DNA from: Phycisphaerae bacterium
GTDB taxonomy: Bacteria > Planctomycetota > Phycisphaerae > SM23-33
Assembly (NCBI GenBank): GCA_009783465.1
Contig: WRDM01000020.1
Span: 1 to 44,094, forward strand
DNA length: 44,094 nucleotides
Direction: 5' to 3'
The translations under genes were made by a program, and so were the position numbers. This document shows, piece by piece, positions 8,021 through 17,175 of this stretch (its first letter is position 1; each line of letters starts with the position of its first letter). The notes under the pieces are model-generated. The model had not been told where the DNA came from, did no database searches, and was given only the letters and a program-made list of their open reading frames with translations.

Positions 8021-9076
8021 ATGACCATGACTTCCAAGGAACGTGTACTGACTTCGTTGAACTGGCAGGAACCCGATCGCGTGCCGATTCACGCGTACCT
8101 CACGCCGGAAATTCACGATCTGCTCCAGTCGCATTTCGGCGGGCGCGACGTGATGGAATGCCTCGGCGTGGATTTTCGCGGCGTCGGCGCGACGTGGCTC
8201 AGGCCGGAACGGAAGGATCCCGACGGCACGTCGTACGACGAGTGGGGCGTCGGCTATCGCGAGGTGCAGCACGAAGCCGGCGGGTCGTACTGGGAGGCAG
8301 CCATCCTTCCGCTGGCCGACCTCAAGACGATGGACCAGGTGCGGGCGTATCCCTGGCCCAGCGCGGATGATTTCGACTACTCCGTCGTCGAGCAACAGTG
8401 CGACGCGGTGAAGGACTTCGCCGTCTGCATCGGCGGCGCGGGGCTGCCGGACATCCTCAACGGCGTCTCGCGAGGCCGCGGTATGGAAACCGTCATGATG
8501 GACATCGCCACGCGCGACGAAGTCGGCCTGGCCATCATCGAACGACGCGTCGAATACTACTACGAACACATGCGACGCACGCTCGAAGCGGGCCGCGGCA
8601 AAATCGACATCCTCTGCATGGGCGAGGACATGGGCAACCAGAACGGCCGAATGTTCTCGCCACGCGACTTCACCGACGTCTTCCGCCCGGTGCTCCAGCG
8701 GTTCATCGACCTGGCCCACCGCCACGGCGCCCGCGCCATGTGCCACGCCTGCGGCGACACCCACGAAATCATGCCCGACCTCATGGACATGGGCCTGGAC
8801 ATCCTCGACGCGATGCAGCCGGAACCACGAGGCATGGACGTCGAAAAAATCCGCAAACTCTGCAAGGGCCGCATGGCCTTCTGCGGCCTCATCAGCACGC
8901 AGGACACGCTGCCGTTCCGTTCCGAAGCCGCCTGCCGCGCCGAAGCCCGCCACCGCCTCGACGTCATCGCCAAAGGCGGCGGCTACATCTTCAGCCCCGC
9001 CCACTGCATCCAGGCGGGCACGCCGCTGGAGAACGTGTTGGCGATTTACGAGGAAGCGCTGGGAAGGAAACTGTGA
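8021..9076 (+). CDS. uroporphyrinogen decarboxylase (URO-D) family protein, probable methyltransferase
   Basis: The 351-residue protein opens with SKERVLTSLNWQEPDRVPI, the typical N-terminus of the URO-D/MtaA/CmuA family. Residues 241-245 read CHACG, and C329 lies in PAHCIQ. Together H242, C244 and C329 are placed like the zinc ligands of cobalamin-dependent methyltransferases such as MtaA, rather than the residues of true haem-pathway HemE. The C-terminal block GGYIFSPAHCIQAGTPLENVLAIYE is highly characteristic of the family. The ATG at 8021 was chosen for its AGGAG site five bases upstream; a second in-frame ATG at 8027 is possible. No corrinoid protein or haem gene is adjacent, so the methyl donor and acceptor are unknown. 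Confidence 0.85.
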   Translation: MTMTSKERVLTSLNWQEPDRVPIHAYLTPEIHDLLQSHFGGRDVMECLGVDFRGVGATWLRPERKDPDGTSYDEWGVGYREVQHEAGGSYWEAAILPLADLKTMDQVRAYPWPSADDFDYSVVEQQCDAVKDFAVCIGGAGLPDILNGVSRGRGMETVMMDIATRDEVGLAIIERRVEYYYEHMRRTLEAGRGKIDILCMGEDMGNQNGRMFSPRDFTDVFRPVLQRFIDLAHRHGARAMCHACGDTHEIMPDLMDMGLDILDAMQPEPRGMDVEKIRKLCKGRMAFCGLISTQDTLPFRSEAACRAEARHRLDVIAKGGGYIFSPAHCIQAGTPLENVLAIYEEALGRKL

Positions 9077-9123
9077 TAAATTATGTAGTTTTTGTTGTTT
9101 TATCACAAAATATGTGATATTAT
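9073..9123 (+). promoter_or_regulatory. toxin-antitoxin promoter with embedded palindromic operator
   Basis: TTGTTT at 9095-9100 and TATTAT at 9118-9123 are separated by exactly 17 bases. That spacer holds most of the palindrome TATCACAAAATATGTGATA (9101-9119). A third half-site, GTGATA, lies at 9073-9078 and overlaps the stop of the preceding gene. A regulator bound here would block both promoter boxes, and the downstream HTH antitoxin is the obvious candidate. Confidence 0.7.
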
Positions 9124-9153
9124 TCATCATGGTGCTTTCGGGAAGGGCGACGC

Positions 9154-9597
9154 ATGGATGGGCGTCGTGAGAAACCGATAAAACCTCGATTGACTGGGAC
9201 TTACCGTGTTCGCGTTTGTTGGCCTGCGCTCCATAAAGATGCCAAACGGTTATTTCCTCGCATGAGCGATCGCATGGTTTTGCGTGAACACGCATTGAAA
9301 CTGCGTTTCTGGCCTGGCGGCAGGGGAGGGCAGAGTGTTGACATCAATTGGGATTGGATTCATGCATGCGGCCATCTTGGGATCGGCGAGTTACGCGTCG
9401 AGGATACGATTGGAGGGCATAACAACCTGCGAATTATTTTCTTCAAGCCTGACACAGATAAATCAAGTCCCGATGCGATGCCGTTGATTTGGATTTTGCG
9501 TGTACTACAGAAAAAAACGCAGAGTTTTATGCAAAATGAGATCGTGATTTTCAAGGCGCGGCGAGCGCTCGTGATGAACTACATGAGAAATCAATAG
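9154..9597 (+). CDS. putative toxin of a type II toxin-antitoxin pair (RelE/HigB-like)
   Basis: A 147-residue basic protein encoded immediately before an HTH gene, the usual order in HigBA-type modules. Its C-terminal part (PLIWILRVLQKKTQSFMQNEIVIFKARR) resembles the closing strand and helix of RelE/HigB toxins, in which a KKTQ...EI..A.. segment is characteristic. The N-terminal half was not recognised and no catalytic residues were confirmed. The start at 9154 follows GGAAGGG. The gene sits behind a promoter with a palindromic operator and is separated by 19 bases from its partner. Its lower-GC flanks differ from neighbouring genes, which fits horizontal acquisition. By analogy it would cleave mRNA at the ribosome. 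Confidence 0.6.
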   Translation: MDGRREKPIKPRLTGTYRVRVCWPALHKDAKRLFPRMSDRMVLREHALKLRFWPGGRGGQSVDINWDWIHACGHLGIGELRVEDTIGGHNNLRIIFFKPDTDKSSPDAMPLIWILRVLQKKTQSFMQNEIVIFKARRALVMNYMRNQ

Positions 9598-9616
9598 GCA
9601 ACACAGGAGTATTACC

Positions 9617-10132
9617 ATGGGGCCGGTTATAGATAAATTCGAACGATCCGTTGGTCCGAAGACGGAGCGCCATTCCGTGGAAATGTTTGCTGAACTGCTG
9701 AAATGGCAGAAAGCCTACGACAGCGCCTCCCCGGAAATACGGGATATTGTGGATACGATGGTGCATATTATCAATGATCCCACCGCCGATGAGGAGGAAC
9801 GGCTGGCGGCGATCGACACATTGGAAGAAGCACTGTTTCCAACGTTTACGAACGGGGAATATGGGATTCCCTTGGACGACACTTTCGCCGACAACAAGGG
9901 GATTCCCCTCATCGACGAGGCTGCGCGGCGGAATGAGAAGATTTTCGCTCGGAAAGTCAAAGCGGCTATGAAACGTCGTGGCATGACGCAGGCGCAGTTG
10001 GCAAAGAAGATCGGCATCGGTCAGTCGGCGGTCGCCATGCTGCTTTCCCGCACATGTCGTCCGCAAAAAGCCACGGTGGGTCGGATCGCCAAAGCGTTGG
10101 ACCTCGATCCAAACGACTTGTGGCCGGAATAG
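9617..10132 (+). CDS. XRE-family HTH antitoxin
   Basis: The 171-residue protein has a clear XRE/Cro helix-turn-helix at its C-terminus (about 112-168: AMKRRGMTQAQLAKKIGIGQ, then SAVAMLLSRTCRPQKATVGRIAKALDL). The N-terminal hundred residues are acidic and helical (ELLKWQKAYDSASPEIRDIV) and probably bind and neutralise the toxin. HigA proteins usually run about 100 residues, so this is an extended form. A clear ribosome site (AGGAG) precedes the ATG. By analogy it would repress the shared promoter by binding the GTGATA/TATCAC operator. A standalone transcription regulator is the alternative, but the upstream toxin-like gene and operator favour a TA module. Confidence 0.8.
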   Translation: MGPVIDKFERSVGPKTERHSVEMFAELLKWQKAYDSASPEIRDIVDTMVHIINDPTADEEERLAAIDTLEEALFPTFTNGEYGIPLDDTFADNKGIPLIDEAARRNEKIFARKVKAAMKRRGMTQAQLAKKIGIGQSAVAMLLSRTCRPQKATVGRIAKALDLDPNDLWPE

Positions 10133-10164
10133 CGGTCAGTTGCTCGTCCCGTGGTTTTCCGTCG

Positions 10165-11172
10165 TTATGCGGCGTGGATTCGGATGCAGTTTCGGCCTTG
10201 GTTTTTGGCTTGGTATAGTGCGGTGTCGGCGCCGCGGAGGAGTTGGTCGTAGCTGGCCATGGCGGGGGTGGCTTCGGCCAGGCCTACGCTGATGGTGACG
10301 GGCGTAGTTTGGCCTGGGTCGGCGAACACGTACGCTGCGACGGCTTGCCGGCAGCGTTCGGCGCAGGCGTTGGCGGCGTCGAGGTTTTGTTTCGGGAAGA
10401 GGACGAGGAATTCCTCGCCGCCGAGCCGGTAGAGGCAGTCGCTGCTTCGCAGGGCGCCCAGCAGGGTTGTCGCGATGCGCTGGAGCACTTCGTCGCCTCG
10501 CAGGTGTCCGTGGCTGTCGTTGATGTCCTTGAAGTGGTCGACGTCGATGATTGCGGCAGACAGCGGCAGGCCCGTGCGTCGCGTCTCGGCCCAGAGTTCG
10601 CTCAGGCGGAGCATGGCCTGTCGGCGATTCATCAGCCGCGTGAGGTCGTCGGTGGTGGCGGCCTGTTTGAGCCGCTCGTTGAGTTGGCACAGTTCGGTGT
10701 TGGATTGCGTCAATGCGGCCTGCCGGTGGCTGAGCTGGTCGTACAGATGCACAACGCGGACGCCGGCCCGCACGCGGGCGAGCAGTTCACCCTCATGGAA
10801 CGGTTTGCACAGGAAGTCGTCCACGCCGACGTCGAACGCTTCCATGAGCTGGTCTTTGTGGTTCTGCACGGTTAGCATGATGACGTACACCATGCGGCCT
10901 TCGTACATCGAGCGGATCTGGCGGCAAACGGCCAGGCCGTCCATTTTCGGCATCAGCCAATCCGAGACGACAATGCGCGCCGACGAGTCGGCCAACAAGG
11001 ATAGTCCCTTGAGGCCGTTGTTGGCACACAGCACGTCGTAGCCGGCCGTGGTCAGATGGAGCCTCAGCAGATCCAGCGTCACCTCGTCATCGTCGATGAC
11101 GAGGATTTTCTCCGCCGGCCTGCTGGCTGCGTCCACCAACGATAATTCAGGCTGCCTTGGCAACTTCTGCAT
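10165..11172 (-). CDS. response regulator with GGDEF domain (diguanylate cyclase)
   Basis: A 335-residue protein. The receiver domain covers about 22-145: KILVIDDDE, phosphoacceptor Asp71 in VVSDWLMP, and Lys123 in LCKPF. The GGDEF domain runs from about 170 to the end, with the active motif GGEEF at 251-255. An intact inhibitory-site sequence R-S-S-D (242-245) lies five residues ahead, so product inhibition by c-di-GMP is expected. It should make c-di-GMP when phosphorylated. The ATG at 11172 overlaps the end of the upstream HD-GYP gene by 26 bases, which implies translational coupling. With its two upstream neighbours it forms a kinase, phosphodiesterase and cyclase operon. Confidence 0.92.
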   Translation of the reverse strand: MQKLPRQPELSLVDAASRPAEKILVIDDDEVTLDLLRLHLTTAGYDVLCANNGLKGLSLLADSSARIVVSDWLMPKMDGLAVCRQIRSMYEGRMVYVIMLTVQNHKDQLMEAFDVGVDDFLCKPFHEGELLARVRAGVRVVHLYDQLSHRQAALTQSNTELCQLNERLKQAATTDDLTRLMNRRQAMLRLSELWAETRRTGLPLSAAIIDVDHFKDINDSHGHLRGDEVLQRIATTLLGALRSSDCLYRLGGEEFLVLFPKQNLDAANACAERCRQAVAAYVFADPGQTTPVTISVGLAEATPAMASYDQLLRGADTALYQAKNQGRNCIRIHAA

Positions 11173-12160
11173 AGCGCTCACGTATTCGGGTGAATTCGCC
11201 TTCCATCGCGAGGAAGGCGGAGACGACTTCGGGGTCAAAATGGCTGCCGGTTTCTTCGAGGATGATGGCCTTGGCCAAATCGTGGGCGAAGGCGTGCTTG
11301 TAGACGCGTTTGGTGGTCAGCGCGTCGTAGACGTCGGCGACGGCGACGATGCGTCCGCTCAGCGGGATGTTCGCGCCGGTCAATCCCTGCGGATATCCCG
11401 TGCCGTCGAACCGCTCGTGATGCGTCAGAGAGACGTCGCGCGCCATCAGGAGGAATTTCGCGTCGGGGAACTGCTGCACGGCGGCGTCGAGCGTGTCGGC
11501 GCCGACCCGCGTGTGCGTTTTCATGATTTCGAATTCGCGGTCGCTCAGGCGGCCTGGCTTGAGCAGCACCGAATCGGGAATGCCGATCTTGCCGATGTCG
11601 TGCAGCGGGCTGGTGAGGTAAATCGTTCGGACGTACTGCGAATCCACCTCGTAGCCGGGCCTTTTGTTGGTGGCCAGGTGCCTTGCCAACGCGCGGCAGT
11701 ATTCCTGCACGCGTTCGAGATGCGATCCGGTTTCGGGGTCGCGGCTTTCGGCCAGTTTCGCCATGGCGAAGATGGCGACTTCACGGGTTTCCATGGAGAG
11801 GATTCTCTCGCCCGCGCGAACGCGGACGGTGAGTTCCTGCGGGCTGAACGGCTTGACGATGAAGTCGTCGGCGCCCGCGTTCATGCCCTCGACAACCTGG
11901 TCGACGCCGCGATGCGACGTCAGCATGATCGTGTAGACGTAATTGGGCAGCTCCTCCTGGCGGATGGCATTGCACAGCGCCAGGCCGTCCATGCCGGGCA
12001 TCTCCCAGTCGGTGATGACCAGACGGTGCTCGCCTTTACGCAGAATCGCCAGGGCCTCGTGACCATTGCACGCGCTGGTGGTTTCATAGCCCGCCTGCTG
12101 CAAGGCCATGTTCAACATTTCCAACGCAATATCGTCGTCATCTACGGTTAAAATATTCAT
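11147..12160 (-). CDS. response regulator with HD-GYP domain (c-di-GMP phosphodiesterase)
   Basis: A 337-residue protein. The receiver occupies about 1-120, with Asp51 in VITDWEMPGMDG and Lys103 in IVKPF. The HD-GYP domain has HDIGKIGIPD (187-196) and HHERFDGTGYPQGL (247-260), all the metal-binding and signature residues of active c-di-GMP phosphodiesterases. A good ribosome site (AGGAA) precedes the start at 12160, and only 27 bases separate it from the hybrid kinase gene upstream. It is probably phosphorylated by that kinase and would oppose the GGDEF protein encoded downstream. Confidence 0.93.
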   Translation of the reverse strand: MNILTVDDDDIALEMLNMALQQAGYETTSACNGHEALAILRKGEHRLVITDWEMPGMDGLALCNAIRQEELPNYVYTIMLTSHRGVDQVVEGMNAGADDFIVKPFSPQELTVRVRAGERILSMETREVAIFAMAKLAESRDPETGSHLERVQEYCRALARHLATNKRPGYEVDSQYVRTIYLTSPLHDIGKIGIPDSVLLKPGRLSDREFEIMKTHTRVGADTLDAAVQQFPDAKFLLMARDVSLTHHERFDGTGYPQGLTGANIPLSGRIVAVADVYDALTTKRVYKHAFAHDLAKAIILEETGSHFDPEVVSAFLAMEGEFTRIRERYAEVAKAA

Positions 12161-12187
12161 AGACGTTCCTCGTACAAAAAACCGACA

Positions 12188-15100
12188 TTATCTCGCTCTG
12201 GAGGCCACGAACTCCCGGCACCGCCTGGCCTGTTCGACCAGGGCGTCCGCCAGCGCGGGAATGATTTCGAAATCGTTTTTCTTTCCGGCGTCTTCGAGCG
12301 CCATTGCCGCCTCCCGCAGCGCTTCGGCCGACAGATTCGCCGCGGATCCCTTGATCGTGTGAGCGATGAAGGCGACTTTTTGCGGATTGGCGGCCTGCAC
12401 ATGCGTCACCAGTTCGGCCACGTCGTTCTCCAGCTTCGCGGCGAATTTCGCCAGCAGCCGATCGAGAAATTCCTGGTTGTTCATGCACCGTTTCAACGCG
12501 GCGGGCAGGTCGAATGGCGTATCGTCGCCGGCATGGATGTCGCCGGGAGCGGGTGCTGGGACCGTGTTGTCGTTCACAGGGATCTCCGTAGTGGCCGCAC
12601 TAACACATTGCGGCGGGTTATTGGCGGGGGTTGCCGATGCGATCGGCTTGGCTTTGGGTTGCGGTTCCGGCTCGGCGTAGAGCATCACGGGCGCGGGCAT
12701 CTCGGCCGGCTCGGGCCGGGTCACTACGGGGTGATCCGTCAGGATGCGGTCGATGGTGGCCAGCAGGGCGGTGGGGTCGATTGGCTTGCTGAGGTAGTCG
12801 TCGACGCCGGCGGCGAAGCACTGTTCGCGGTCGCCCTTGATGGCGTTGGCGGTCAGCGCGATGATGGGCAGCCTGTCCCGCCCGCCGGTCTGAATGTTGC
12901 CCTGTTTTTCCTCGTCGCGAATCGTCCGGCAGGCGGTCATGCCGTCCATCACCGGCATCTGCCAATCCATGAGCACCAGGTCGTACACGGTCTTCCGCGC
13001 CGCCTCGACGGCCAGCAGGCCGTTGGGCGCGATCTCGCACGTCATGCCGACGGTATTGAGAATCTCCTTGGCGACTTCCTGGTTGACCTCGTTGTCCTCG
13101 GCCAACAGAATTTTCGCCGCCCGCCTCCGCGTCGCTGCCGGCGCGGTGGCATAGGGGGGCATGGTGGCTTTGGGGGCGGGATCGTTCTTCTGTGCCAGCG
13201 CCGGCTGAGCCTTCACGATGGCGTCGAGCAGCTCGGATTGCCGAACCGGCTTGGACAACGACGCGACGAACCCGCACTCGTACAGTTGTGTCGTCGTGAA
13301 CTGCTCGCCCTGCGAACTGAGCAGAATCAGCCGCGTCTCGTGCAGCCGCCCTGACGTTTTAATGGCCCGGGCCAGCTCCAGCCCGCTCATGCCGGGCATG
13401 TCCATGTCAAGAATCGCCAACTCGATGTGTTTTTTCTCGCCCTCGGCGGCGTAGAGGGCGGCCAGGGCGGTCTCGCCGTCGACGGCGCTGCTGACCTGGA
13501 ATCCCCAACTGGTCAGTTGCGTCACCAGCACTTCGAGATTGACGGGGTTGTCGTCGACGGCCAGCACGCGCAGGCTGCTGCTTCGGGCGGCCAGCTTGTG
13601 ACGAGCCGCCTCGCGCGTCTTGGTCGTCTTGCCGAACCGGGCGGTGAACCAGAAGGTCGAGCCCTCGCCCGCCTGACTCTCCACGCCGATGCGCCCGTCC
13701 ATCAGCTCCGACAGTTTCTTGCAAATCGCCAGCCCAAGCCCCGTGCCGTTGATCCGCCGCTCGCTGGAGGAATCCACCTGCGAGAACATGGTAAACAGCT
13801 TCGAGATCCGGTCGGCCGGGATGCCCGCGCCCGTGTCGCGGACACTGAACATCAGCTCGATGCTCTTTTCGCTCTGCCGGACGGTCTTGACGTGAACGGA
13901 GACGGTGCCCCGGTCGGTAAACTTCACGGCGTTGCTGACGAGGTTGATAATGATTTGCCGCAGCCGTAACGCGTCGCCGATCACCATCGGCGGGACGTCC
14001 GGCTGAATCTGGCTGGCCAGCTCGAGGTTTTTCTCCGCAGCCCGGCCGGCCAGGAGCATCAGCGCGTCTTCGGTCACGCTACAGACATCCATTTCGGCGA
14101 CATCCAGTTCCATTTTTCCGGCTTCGATTTTGGAGAAGTCCAGGATGTCGTTGATGAGGCCCAGCAGGGCGTTGGCGGAATTTTTCGCCACCAGCGCGTA
14201 TCGCTTCTGGCGGTCGTCCAGCCGCGTGCCGGTCAGGAGGTCGAGCATGCCGATCACGCCGTTCATGGGCGTGCGGATTTCGTGGCTCATTTTGGCGAGG
14301 AATTCGCTCTTGGCCTGATTGGCTTCGTCGGCCTGCATGGACGCGCGGACGAGGGCTTCTTCGGCCTGGTGACGGATCATCGCGCTGCCGAAACTGACGG
14401 TGGCGGCGCGAAGGAGGCTTCGCTCGGTCTCATCCCACGTGCGATGGCCGGAACACACGGAGAAGCAGACGACGCCCCAGAACTCCGAGCCGGTGAAAAT
14501 CGGCGCGATAATGACACTCTGCACGCCGCTGGCCTCAAGGGACTTACGCAGGACCGGCGGGGCAATGCTCGGCGGACCGCTGACGGTGTCGCCCGCTTCC
14601 AGGTCGACCAGAATGCTGTCCGTCTGCGCGAACGGAACGGTCTTGGGCCGTTCGGCCGGAATGTCCGTATTGGACCAGGTACATAACAACGTGCCCGTCC
14701 GCTGCTCTGGTGTGGATTCGGTAAATTGGCAAATGCAGCCGTAATCCGCGCGAACGCTCTGCCCCAGCACCAGCAAGAACGTCGAGGCGCGGTCGCGAAT
14801 GTCATGCTCGCCCAGCAAACAACGCGCCGCCGCTGCCGAGGCAACCAGCAGCCGGTCGCGATACTGCAACCCCGTCAGCGTTCGCTGGAACTCATTGGCC
14901 AACTGCCCGACTTCATCCCGCCGGTCCAGCCGAACGTCCAGATTCTGAAGCTTCGAGGACGTGCCAAGGCCCTTGACCTTGTTCGTGAGCATCTGCAAAG
15001 GCCCGACCAGCCAACGCTGCATGAAGGCCATCGTCGCGATCATCACCAACAGCCCCGCCGACGCGATCGCAATGATGGTCCAGGCGTTGGCATTGGCGCC

Positions 15101-15886
15101 GCGAATCGTGATGTCACGCGAAATCGTCGACCGTAACAAAATAATCGGGTTGCCACGCACGTCGTTCAAACAACTGTACACTTCCACCCGATCATGCTGA
15201 ACCTGCGTGAGCATCGGATCCAACTGCGAAAGAATCTCCTCCAGGCCGTCGTCCGGCAGCGGCCACATGTCCAGCTTCGCCCCCACCTGCTTGCGGACCG
15301 TCGCGATGAAATTCTGGTCCAGAAACCTCGCCATGATCATCGTGCCGCGAACGTCGCCGGTGTGATTGCTGGGAAGCACGGGCCTGGCGGAGACGATCAA
15401 AGGCCCGTACGGCGTGGTCACCACGCCGAGATAAGGCCGGCGGTTTTCCTCGCTTTTGAGCAACAATTCAATGTCGGGAATGAAGGCCTGAAGTTCCTCG
15501 AACGTGACGATGTCCGACCGGTCCTCTTCGCTCAGCAGGAGACGCCCCTTGATGATCTCCCGCTCCATGTTCAATACGACAAACGCGTTCAGGCCGATCC
15601 CGTCAAACGGATTATCCGTCAGATTGGCGTCATGAAACTCCTGGCTGCGCTCGACGACGTAACGGTACATGTCGTCCCAGGCCGCCCAGTCATCGCACAA
15701 CGTGTCCACGTGCCTCTGTTCGCGATCGATGCCCTGCTGACAACGAATGGCCGTGTTGTAGGCTTCGTTCAACTCCAGCTCGCGGAAACTGGGTGTCATC
15801 ACCGTCTGCTGAACGACCATGTCCAGCAACAGATTCAGCAACAAGCCGACAGCCAGTATGAGTGCGACTTTTACTCTCAGGCTCAT
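12188..15886 (-). CDS. hybrid sensor histidine kinase (CHASE4-HAMP-GAF-HisKA-HATPase-REC-REC-HPt)
   Basis: A 1232-residue BarA-type phosphorelay kinase. In order: TM helix 7-29; an extracytoplasmic CHASE4-like sensor at about 45-190 ([14 protein letters not shown] is typical); TM helix about 269-290; HAMP to about 345; GAF about 360-500; HisKA with His535 in [11 protein letters not shown]; an ATPase domain with the N box NLVSNAVKF and G boxes DTGAGI and GTGLGL; receiver 1 with Asp827; receiver 2 with Asp974; and a C-terminal HPt with His1176 in [10 protein letters not shown]. All phosphotransfer residues are present, so a full His-Asp-His relay to separate regulators is possible. The start at 15886 puts the first TM helix at the N-terminus. 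The next two genes encode c-di-GMP enzymes with receivers, its likely targets. Confidence 0.95.
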   Translation of the reverse strand: MSLRVKVALILAVGLLLNLLLDMVVQQTVMTPSFRELELNEAYNTAIRCQQGIDREQRHVDTLCDDWAAWDDMYRYVVERSQEFHDANLTDNPFDGIGLNAFVVLNMEREIIKGRLLLSEEDRSDIVTFEELQAFIPDIELLLKSEENRRPYLGVVTTPYGPLIVSARPVLPSNHTGDVRGTMIMARFLDQNFIATVRKQVGAKLDMWPLPDDGLEEILSQLDPMLTQVQHDRVEVYSCLNDVRGNPIILLRSTISRDITIRGANANAWTIIAIASAGLLVMIATMAFMQRWLVGPLQMLTNKVKGLGTSSKLQNLDVRLDRRDEVGQLANEFQRTLTGLQYRDRLLVASAAAARCLLGEHDIRDRASTFLLVLGQSVRADYGCICQFTESTPEQRTGTLLCTWSNTDIPAERPKTVPFAQTDSILVDLEAGDTVSGPPSIAPPVLRKSLEASGVQSVIIAPIFTGSEFWGVVCFSVCSGHRTWDETERSLLRAATVSFGSAMIRHQAEEALVRASMQADEANQAKSEFLAKMSHEIRTPMNGVIGMLDLLTGTRLDDRQKRYALVAKNSANALLGLINDILDFSKIEAGKMELDVAEMDVCSVTEDALMLLAGRAAEKNLELASQIQPDVPPMVIGDALRLRQIIINLVSNAVKFTDRGTVSVHVKTVRQSEKSIELMFSVRDTGAGIPADRISKLFTMFSQVDSSSERRINGTGLGLAICKKLSELMDGRIGVESQAGEGSTFWFTARFGKTTKTREAARHKLAARSSSLRVLAVDDNPVNLEVLVTQLTSWGFQVSSAVDGETALAALYAAEGEKKHIELAILDMDMPGMSGLELARAIKTSGRLHETRLILLSSQGEQFTTTQLYECGFVASLSKPVRQSELLDAIVKAQPALAQKNDPAPKATMPPYATAPAATRRRAAKILLAEDNEVNQEVAKEILNTVGMTCEIAPNGLLAVEAARKTVYDLVLMDWQMPVMDGMTACRTIRDEEKQGNIQTGGRDRLPIIALTANAIKGDREQCFAAGVDDYLSKPIDPTALLATIDRILTDHPVVTRPEPAEMPAPVMLYAEPEPQPKAKPIASATPANNPPQCVSAATTEIPVNDNTVPAPAPGDIHAGDDTPFDLPAALKRCMNNQEFLDRLLAKFAAKLENDVAELVTHVQAANPQKVAFIAHTIKGSAANLSAEALREAAMALEDAGKKNDFEIIPALADALVEQARRCREFVASRAR

Positions 15887-16233
15887 AGTACCATTCCACT
15901 GGATATCCAACACATCCCTGGGACGGCAGACCTCGGACGCCATCCCTCATCCTTGTTTTTCGGGTACCCACAACCCGGCCTTTAACAAGGAACCACACAA
16001 AGAAGTGATCGACACAAGTGCGGATAGCATCACAATCAGAGGATGTAGCAACATTCCATCCATGCAACGAAGCGATCGTCTCTTACAATCAGGGAATTTC
16101 CTTCGCGCGGTATCGGGTTTGTTTACTTCGACGTATCCTTTGCGAAAGGACGCACGAAGGATGAAGCAATGTAACGCGTTGGCCTGGGTAACCAGGGCGC
16201 ATCGCGGGCATTGCATATACGGTGGCGGAGCCG
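15887..16233. other. intergenic leader of the histidine kinase operon, no gene seen
   Basis: About 350 bases without a convincing gene; the 89-codon frame here has no recognisable features. A short TCCTTTGCGAAAGGA hairpin lies near 16136-16150, and a CCTGGGTAACCAGG palindrome lies at 16181-16194 downstream of the epimerase gene. The palindrome recalls the CCCTGGGTTAC block of the long inverted repeat at 21 kb. No clear promoter was found. Confidence 0.4.
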
Positions 16234-17175
16234 TTACAGATTGGCCTTGTACCAGTCGATGGCGCGTTCGAGGCCTTCTTCGAAGTAGACGGCGGGTTCG
16301 TAGCCGATGGTGGCCTTGGCCAGGCGGATGTCGGCGAGGGAGTCTTTCACGTCGCCGGCCCGCATGGGTTGGTAGATCGGCGTGACGGTGCTGTGGAGGA
16401 GGCGTTTGATTTTGTCGAGGATCTGGTTGAGCGTGGTGGCCTGATTGCAGGCGATGTTCATGGGTTGGCCTGTGCAGGCGGGCGCGGGCGCGGTGGCGGC
16501 GAGGAGATTGGCCCGGCAGACGTTTTCGATGAAGCAGAAGTCGCGGCTTTGCTCGCCGTCGCCGAAGACGACGGGCGACTGGCCTTTGAGGATGCGGCTG
16601 ACAAAGGCGGGGATGACGGCGGCGTAGGCGCCGGCGGGGTCCTGGTACGGGCCGAACACGTTGAAGTACCGCAGGCAGACGGTCTCCATGCCGTACACGG
16701 CGGCATAGGCCTGCATATAGGCTTCGCAGCAGATTTTGCTGGAGGCGTAGGGGCTGATGGGCATGGGCACCATGCCTTCGTGTTTGGGACTGGCAGGCTG
16801 GTCGCCGTACGCGCTGGAGCTGGCGGCGAATACGACGCGCTTGACGCCGGAGGCCCGGCAGGCCTCCAGAACGGTCATCGTGCCGTTGACGTTCACGTCG
16901 TGCGTGAGTTCGGGTTCGGCCACGCTGCGGGGCACGCTGCCCAACGCGGCCTGATGAAACACAGCCGCACAGCCGCGGACGGCGACGTCGCAGGCCTTGC
17001 GGTCGCGGATGTCGCCCTGCATGAACGTGATCTCTGCCCGGATCGCGGCGAGGTTCTCCAGCTTGCCCGTGGACAAATCGTCCAGCACAACCACCTCGTG
17101 TCCCTTCTGAAGCAGGAACCGCGCCAAGTTGCAGCCAATGAATCCCGCGCCGCCGGTCACCAAGTATTTAGCCAT
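16234..17175 (-). CDS. NAD-dependent nucleotide-sugar epimerase (GalE/WbpP-like)
   Basis: A 313-residue extended short-chain dehydrogenase. The Rossmann motif VTGGAGFIG is at the N-terminus, the catalytic Ser/Tyr/Lys region includes SSSAYGD and PYASSK, and a typical RYFNVFGP block follows. The closing part (MNIACNQATTLNQI, then PMRAGDVKDSLADI and ATIGYEP) resembles UDP-GlcNAc or UDP-glucose 4-epimerases of polysaccharide pathways. The start at 17175 (MAKYLVTGG) overlaps the stop of the upstream epimerase by 8 bases, so the two are translationally coupled. It probably supplies an activated sugar to the exopolysaccharide or cell-surface pathway encoded further upstream. The exact substrate cannot be read from the sequence. 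Confidence 0.88.
   Translation of the reverse strand: MAKYLVTGGAGFIGCNLARFLLQKGHEVVVLDDLSTGKLENLAAIRAEITFMQGDIRDRKACDVAVRGCAAVFHQAALGSVPRSVAEPELTHDVNVNGTMTVLEACRASGVKRVVFAASSSAYGDQPASPKHEGMVPMPISPYASSKICCEAYMQAYAAVYGMETVCLRYFNVFGPYQDPAGAYAAVIPAFVSRILKGQSPVVFGDGEQSRDFCFIENVCRANLLAATAPAPACTGQPMNIACNQATTLNQILDKIKRLLHSTVTPIYQPMRAGDVKDSLADIRLAKATIGYEPAVYFEEGLERAIDWYKANL

Noticed and set aside
8021..9076. Assignment as the haem enzyme HemE
   Set aside because: The H-x-C and distal Cys pattern fits corrinoid methyltransferase-type members better, and no haem genes are nearby.
15947..16216. 89-codon minus-strand frame upstream of the histidine kinase
   Set aside because: No ribosome site, no homology pattern, and mixed composition unlike the neighbouring genes.
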